From: Trochalopteron elliotii
Taxonomy: Eukaryota; Chordata; Aves; Passeriformes; Leiothrichidae
Direction: 5' to 3'
DNA length: 64,000 nt
Assembly: GCA_024734555.1 (NCBI GenBank)
Contig: JANPWX010019802.1
Location: forward strand, 1-64,000
Position numbers and translations under genes: made by a program. The notes under the pieces are model-generated. The model searched no databases. It had not been told where the DNA came from and saw only the letters and a list, made by a program, of their open reading frames with translations. This document shows positions 58,826 to 64,000 of this stretch, in pieces. Numbering within the stretch: the stretch's first letter is position 1; each line of letters opens with the position of its first letter.

Positions 58826-60799
58826 AACAGAGCAAACAAACAAACAAACCAATAACAACAAACAAAAAACAAAAACCCCAAGCACAACCAAACCAAAAAA
58901 CCCCAACAGGTAACAGCAAAAATTATTTTTCTTCTGAGCTCAATATCAAGTCCCAAAAGTTCTACCCAACAATTTCTATTTCCTCATTCTTTTCTCCTAA
59001 TGCTCCCTTTCTGGACATTGTCAAAGATATTTATCTCCAGAACACATGACCAAATAATGGCTATGCAGGTCTTGGAGATGACCCCACATGATGGAGCAGC
59101 CTAATGGGTAGAAGAACCAGGGTTCACAGACTGGGCTAATGCCTTGGGTAGTCATTGGTGCACTACTGAACAGCTGCAGAAAATGTAACTTCTTGTACTG
59201 AAGAAGTATTTTGGTAAATAAAGAAACTCTACAAGAGTGACAATAAGGTCATCCCTTCCCTTAGGCAGCTATATCAACATAATTGAAATGGTAATGACAT
59301 GTTGCTGGTGTGATTAATGGAATGCATGGCAACTTGTTAGAGGTTCTCAGTGAGTACCTGTGAGCTGGATTCAGTCTCCATTGTCATAGACATGAAAACA
59401 GAATGTGCCACTGGGTGTGCACCAAACACTACAGCCCTGCAGGATGCTTCAGTGTTAATGACCCACTGCACAGACCTTCAATGCAGTCTTCCTGAGACAC
59501 AACCAGTGCCTCAGAACAGCAAAGACACTCTCTAGTTTCTGACCTACTGTGTTCGTTTGGCACTGGTCCTTGATCTCCCACCACAGACTTTAGGGGCTAC
59601 CCCAGAGAAAGGCATTTCATATATAGCCTGCCTTGGAATTAACTATTGCATCAGCCTGTCATGAGTCCTAAAGCCACAGCACAATTCATCCTCTCTAGCC
59701 TTCCACAGTGCAGCTGCCCTGTGATAGACAAATATTTTCTATGCAATAATCAATACAGTTAACCACACAGTACAGCTGAATGGCTCTGAATACAGTCTTG
59801 TAGTCAGCAGTAAAGTTTCATTTTTCCTCATTCTATTTGCTGTTGCTGTGATGTGGGCCATATGGTCCTTTTCATTTCTTACCCCCAGTGCCACCCTCAT
59901 GACTATTTCTCTTTATTTGTGGGATTCCATTACATTCAAGTAGTCCAAGCCTACATTCTACTTAAACTGAAGGAAATGAGATGAAAAAAAAAAATTAAAA
60001 ATCTCTCTCCTAGTATTTTAAACATTATTTTATGTAAGAAGTTGAGGCCTGAAATATCTTAAACTCATTATTTTAATCTGTATTTTCTTTCTTCTGATCA
60101 TCTATTTCATATGTTTTTCTACAGTTTTATAAATTAAAATGTGCCTTATAAGCTGCATTTCTTTATGACTGATAAATATTGCTTTTTCTAATAGTCATTT
60201 TAGTCTAAAATTGAGCATACTGTATACACTACAAATTATTTGAGAATAACAGCCTGTTTCTTCTATATGTAGTTACTGTACTGTACATGGCAGAGTAAAA
60301 CAGACTTTAATTATTGGGAGCATCCTACTTGTGACGTTCTTTAGTGGGTCTACACCAAGAAAGAAAAAGTAGCAATTAGCACAACACCTCCTGTTGTAAT
60401 CTCACGCAGTGCACTTTGGCCGCCATGAGAGCCCGGATCTTACTGTGAGCCTTACATTATCCAAAACAGTTACCTGATGATATAACCTTGTCTTGACCTG
60501 TAAGGATTGTGTATTGAAATATAAGAAACATTGCAGAAATTATTTATCAGAAATATAGGAGAAAGCCTGAAATGGAGGTTTCAGTTTTCCAAATCACCTC
60601 CACAGGCAAAGAAGTGGACAGACTCTAATTTAATTTTCCTCAGCAATCTTCCAGCCTTTCTTAGTCTCACATTGCTTTAAAATTGTTCCCTTCCTGTGTT
60701 TGAATATTGTCATTAGCATCTTTAGCAGATGGTCAGCTACGAGCACTCTTCAGCTCCTGGTCAAGTCACAGTGTCACCGCAAGAGACCAAATCCCCACT

Positions 60800-62010
60800 G
60801 AGGTGCAAAAGGCGCCGCACGAGTCGAAGTCCCCAGCTCGTTTCTCTCGGGTGCCGCGGCACAGACGCTCCCCGGCCGCCCTTCCTTCCATGGAGCCCCG
60901 CGTGATGTGCAGCAATATTCTACACCGATTCATAAGTGTATTTCATTCCCTCGCTCCATTTAATTTAATGCTTCCTCCTTTCTCTTGCTACGCATTCGGG
61001 CAGTCGTGGGCTGCTGAGGACAACACCCAGCCTATCAGGCGGCGGCCGGCGGGCGCTCGCCGGTGCCTGCGATGTCCCTGACCTCGCTCTACGAGAGTAC
61101 GATCTCTAGGTTTGGGTTTATTCCCAGGGCCTGAGGGAACGTAGTTTCTGTCCCAGTGCCCACCGAAAAGTTTTCGTTCAACCTTAATTCCCTCCACCTC
61201 TCCTCCCTGGTCGCAGCTTGGCGCCGGCACTGACCCCACCCCGCTCCATCTCTGCCAGTCAGGAGACGAGGAGCCGTGCCAGGCTCAGCGTTCGGCTCGA
61301 CTCAGGCTGGGCAGGCATTGTTCCAGCGACAGTAGGGCTGGTCCCGCCGCCGCCGAGGGTGCCTGCCGGCCGCAGCAGCCGCCTGGGCGTCCCGGGCTGC
61401 CGCCGTGTGCCTCCTGAGGGCAGGGGCAGCGGTGGCGGAGCGCTTTCCGCCGCCGTTTGTCTCCCGTNNNNNNNNNNNNNNNNNNNNNNNNNNNNNNNNN
61501 NNNNNNNNNNNNNNNNNNNNNNNNNNNNNNNNNNNNNNNNNNNNNNNNNNNNNNNNNNNNNNNNNNNNNNNNNNNNNNNNNNNNNNNNNNNNNNNNNNNN
61601 NNNNNNNNNNNNNNNNNNNNNNNNNNNNNNNNNNNNNNNNNNNNNNNNNNNNNNNNNNNNNNNNNNNNNNNNNNNNNNNNNNNNNNNNNNNNNNNNNNNN
61701 NNNNNNNNNNNNNNNNNNNNNNNNNNNNNNNNNNNNNNNNNNNNNNNNNNNNNNNNNNNNNNNNNNNNNNNNNNNNNNNNNNNNNNNNNNNNNNNNNNNN
61801 NNNNNNNNNNNNNNNNNNNNNNNNNNNNNNNNNNNNNNNNNNNNNNNNNNNNNNNNNNNNNAACTCAGGGATAGCCCCGTGCCTTCCTGCCCGGGGTTAA
61901 CTCGGCGGGGCCGCCGCCGGCCCTCAGCACCCGGCGCGCCCGGTCGGGCCTGGGTGGGCTCGGGGGTGTCCGGGAGCAGCGGCTGTGGCAGTGCTCATCT
62001 TGGTGTTCAG
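60800..62010. promoter_or_regulatory. CpG island containing an assembly gap (probable promoter and first exon)
   Basis: From about 60800 the sequence turns GC- and CpG-rich (GGCGCCGCACGAGTCG, CGGCGGCCGGCGGGCGCTCG, GGGCCGCCGCCGG), and this continues on both sides of the N run. GC-rich islands of this kind usually mark promoters, and in bird assemblies they are often broken by gaps because of extreme GC content. No exon can be assigned: frames that appear to cross it are filled by undetermined residues, and the 124-codon frame at 60707-61081 has no recognisable domain. Transcription direction is not determinable. Confidence 0.65.
61468..61861. other. Assembly gap, 394 undetermined bases
   Basis: A run of N flanked directly by GC-rich sequence (CTCCCGT before, AACTCAGGG after). 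Any frame across it is meaningless. Confidence 0.99.
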
Positions 62011-64000
62011 CGATGTGCTGGGACAAGGGCACCCTATTCTAGCTTGTTTTGGTTTTGCTTTGTGCAACAGCTAATGCCTGTATGAGTGAGAGCATGAAAC
62101 AGGCAGCTCAGATCTCGGGATCTCTTTTGGGAAAGATTACACGCCTGTCCGTGGTCTTCCAGTGACCCGCCAGGTCTGTTCCCTGTCAAAGCCTTTTACA
62201 CGCTCTATATCCTTGATGTGCCTAGAAGACCTGTTGACTTAAGCAGCAGGCAGTAGGGGATTTGGCAAGTCAAGAAATACGTTTCAAATAGCAAGTAACA
62301 TTTTTTTAAAACTTCCTTTTATAATTACATCTGTTAGTCTTGCTACAAAAGAAAGTGTCGCACTGGCCACCCTCTGACATCAACTAGTCATCACTGTTAG
62401 TAATTTCCATGATGAAGAAACTGATCACACAATGGCTGAGCTGGTAGAAGAGTTCACAGACGAAAAGGAGATGCACAGAAGCAGATGATGCATCTCTCTA
62501 TATCTCTTCTTTGGCAGCCTGGAGACAGTTCTTTGAATTTTCTTTTCTGTCTCCCCATCTTTTGTGCTATTTTATTGAGAAACATTGTTGAAGTAGGTTT
62601 TTTAAAGCATTTCTTTAATCAGAAATACTTTGGAGATCAGAAACTAGCATCAAGTTTTAAAGTGTACACTAATGTCTTCCGTGGTTGTTTCTCTGTCTGG
62701 TAAAGTATCAGTTCCTCCTTTTGTGGGAACAGGAACTTGGGGTATGGACTCTTATTGGCTAGGACAGCTCATTAAAATTTTCTCTGTTATCCTCCTACAA
62801 AGCTGACACTCTTCTAATTTTTTTCAAGACTCTCAATAACTACTGCTGAAGTTTCAGTGCCCTAGTTTCTTGCTGCAACCTGATTATTATTGTAATTTTC
62901 ATGGCTGCAATGTTCTGAAGGGGTTACAACTGATCTTTGAATAAAAGAAATTGATAACTGCTTGTGCTGCTACATTCATTTTCTCATTTTCATGTATTTG
63001 TGAATGAAGGGCAAGTTAGTTGAAATTCTAGACCAGGTTTCAACAGAAATTTAGGGGAATGTGTTTAGTTCTTCACTGTGAACATATGAGAATTTTTAAT
63101 TAGAGTCATACTTCATGTTTTTTCACAATCTTTTTGAAGGCAGAATGACCAAAATGTAATGCATTATACAATTTGGATTTTATAAGAAATTTAGATATAA
63201 ATAGGTGCCTTTTTTTTTTTTTTTCCTTGAAAATTTATGTAATCTTCCTAGTCTCCTCAGCTGGTAAAACTTCACTGAGTTCTGCATCCAGAACATGGAT
63301 TCAGCAAGAATAGCTGACCCATTTGAAGGAGTTCACAAAATAGCAGTGGCAGTTGGAGATCAAGAAAGCATTATCTCTGAGGAAAAAGAAAAAATTATTT
63401 AGTTCAAAGACAAGATTGAAGAGGAGCTAATATCTAGTAAGTGTATAAAGTTGTAAAATGTTCTGCACAGAAGAAAAGGACCAATTTTGCTCTCTGTATT
63501 CACAGCAAATAAGGGAAGTTACAAGAAAATTCCATTTTAAGTATTAGAGGGAAAGTTAATAATAAAAGATAAGGAGACAATGAAATAGTTTGGGAAGGCT
63601 GTAAAATCTTCATCAAAGGTCTCATAAGAGTAGATGAGACCAATGACTTCCAGGAAAGAGAACTGAGACTGACTTGGAAAAGGAAATCTTAGGACTCTGC
63701 TACTAGTTTTACTGGGACTAAATAATGGAAAAAGGTTTGAAGGTCATCAGACAAAAACCATGGAAGAATATAGGATTTTTAACACTCTTGATACGTCTGC
63801 ATGCTATTTTGGAGGCAAAACATGAGCTCACACAAAGCAACTGACCTGAAAGCAGTACAGCCACAACACACATGACCTTGTACTAAGATGAAAAGGCCCA
63901 CTCAGGGCCTGACCTTATTTTTGGAGCACCAAATGAAAAACTTTATGTAGGCACTTTTTGCTGACGGAGAACAAGATGCCTTTTAATAGTTTTACATGCA
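62011..64000. other. AT-rich sequence right of the CpG island; possible old CR1 remnant at about 63260-63690
   Basis: No gene supported. In 63260-63690 a few plus-strand words recall CR1-type 3' regions (GAGTTCTGCATCCAGAA, GTTTGGGAAGGCTGTAAAAT, AGAGTAGATGAGACC), but similarity is patchy and no tail is visible. A 15-base T tract precedes it at 63210-63224. If the right CpG island fires rightward, this would be first-intron sequence, which is unproven. Confidence 0.4.

Larger units (their letters stand above)
56051..60799. other. AT-rich non-coding stretch; possible conserved element near 57050-57260
   Basis: No supported gene. It contains the repeats at 58369 and 58798. The region 57050-57260 includes TGATGAGTCACCGCC, with an AP-1-like TGAGTCA core, in unique AT-rich sequence. 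A 61-codon frame at 59350-59535 resembles nothing known. Confidence 0.55.

Noticed and set aside
60707..61081. 124-codon frame at the start of the CpG island
   Set aside because: No recognisable motif, low-complexity tail from GC-rich DNA, no splice or conservation evidence.
61218..62085. Frames of 147-226 codons crossing the right CpG island
   Set aside because: Most of their length is the N run translated as unknown residues; the flanking parts show no domain.
1..64000. tRNA, rRNA, snRNA or microRNA genes
   Set aside because: No cloverleaf A/B-box pair, rRNA core or snRNA-type sequence was recognised by eye; a covariance-model scan would be needed to exclude small ones.

Overview
The window looks like bird nuclear DNA, probably from a songbird. 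The evidence is the repeats: many 5'-truncated CR1 LINE fragments, some ending in the bird-typical short ATTCTRTG-like tail, and several solo LTRs whose ends I recognise from avian (mostly passerine) endogenous retroviruses. The songbird call is inference from remembered repeat families, not from a database search.

I find no convincing host protein-coding gene, tRNA, rRNA or other RNA gene. All open frames are short; the longest one free of undetermined bases (194 codons, minus strand, 15072-15656) is largely the 3' end of a CR1 copy. Two GC- and CpG-rich blocks lie at the ends: 1 to about 420, cut by the window edge, and about 60800-62010, broken by a 394-base run of N (61468-61861). They look like promoter CpG islands of genes outside the window or hidden in the gap. 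The roughly 60 kb between them is AT-rich non-coding DNA, either intergenic or a very long intron.

Layout: 1-420 left CpG island; 0.4-8.6 kb unique AT-rich DNA with simple repeats; 8.6-12.5 kb an internally deleted CR1 split by a 1.6 kb LTR-like insertion; 15.2-15.6 kb a minus-strand CR1 3' end; 19.4-20.2 kb a complete solo LTR with target-site duplication; 21.8-22.4 kb an old LTR; 24.0 kb a CR1 tail; 30.2-31.0 kb one LTR fragment interrupted by a second LTR in the opposite orientation; 31.8-32.4 kb CR1; 35.6-36.2 kb LTR; 41.3-42.0 kb CR1 tail, pentanucleotide repeat and a G-run cluster; 44.9-45.5 kb LTR of the 21.8 kb type; 46.3-48.8 kb A-rich repeat and a cluster of four CR1 fragments; 51.9-52.3 kb solo LTR with a 4-base duplication; 53.3-53.5 kb possible LTR; 55.4-56.05 kb the best-preserved CR1; then AT-rich DNA to the right CpG island and the window end.

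No genes act together here. What can be read is insertion history (nested elements, target-site duplications, solo LTRs), candidate promoters at both ends, and a few unique AT-rich stretches that might be conserved regulatory elements. I did not find a new biological system.
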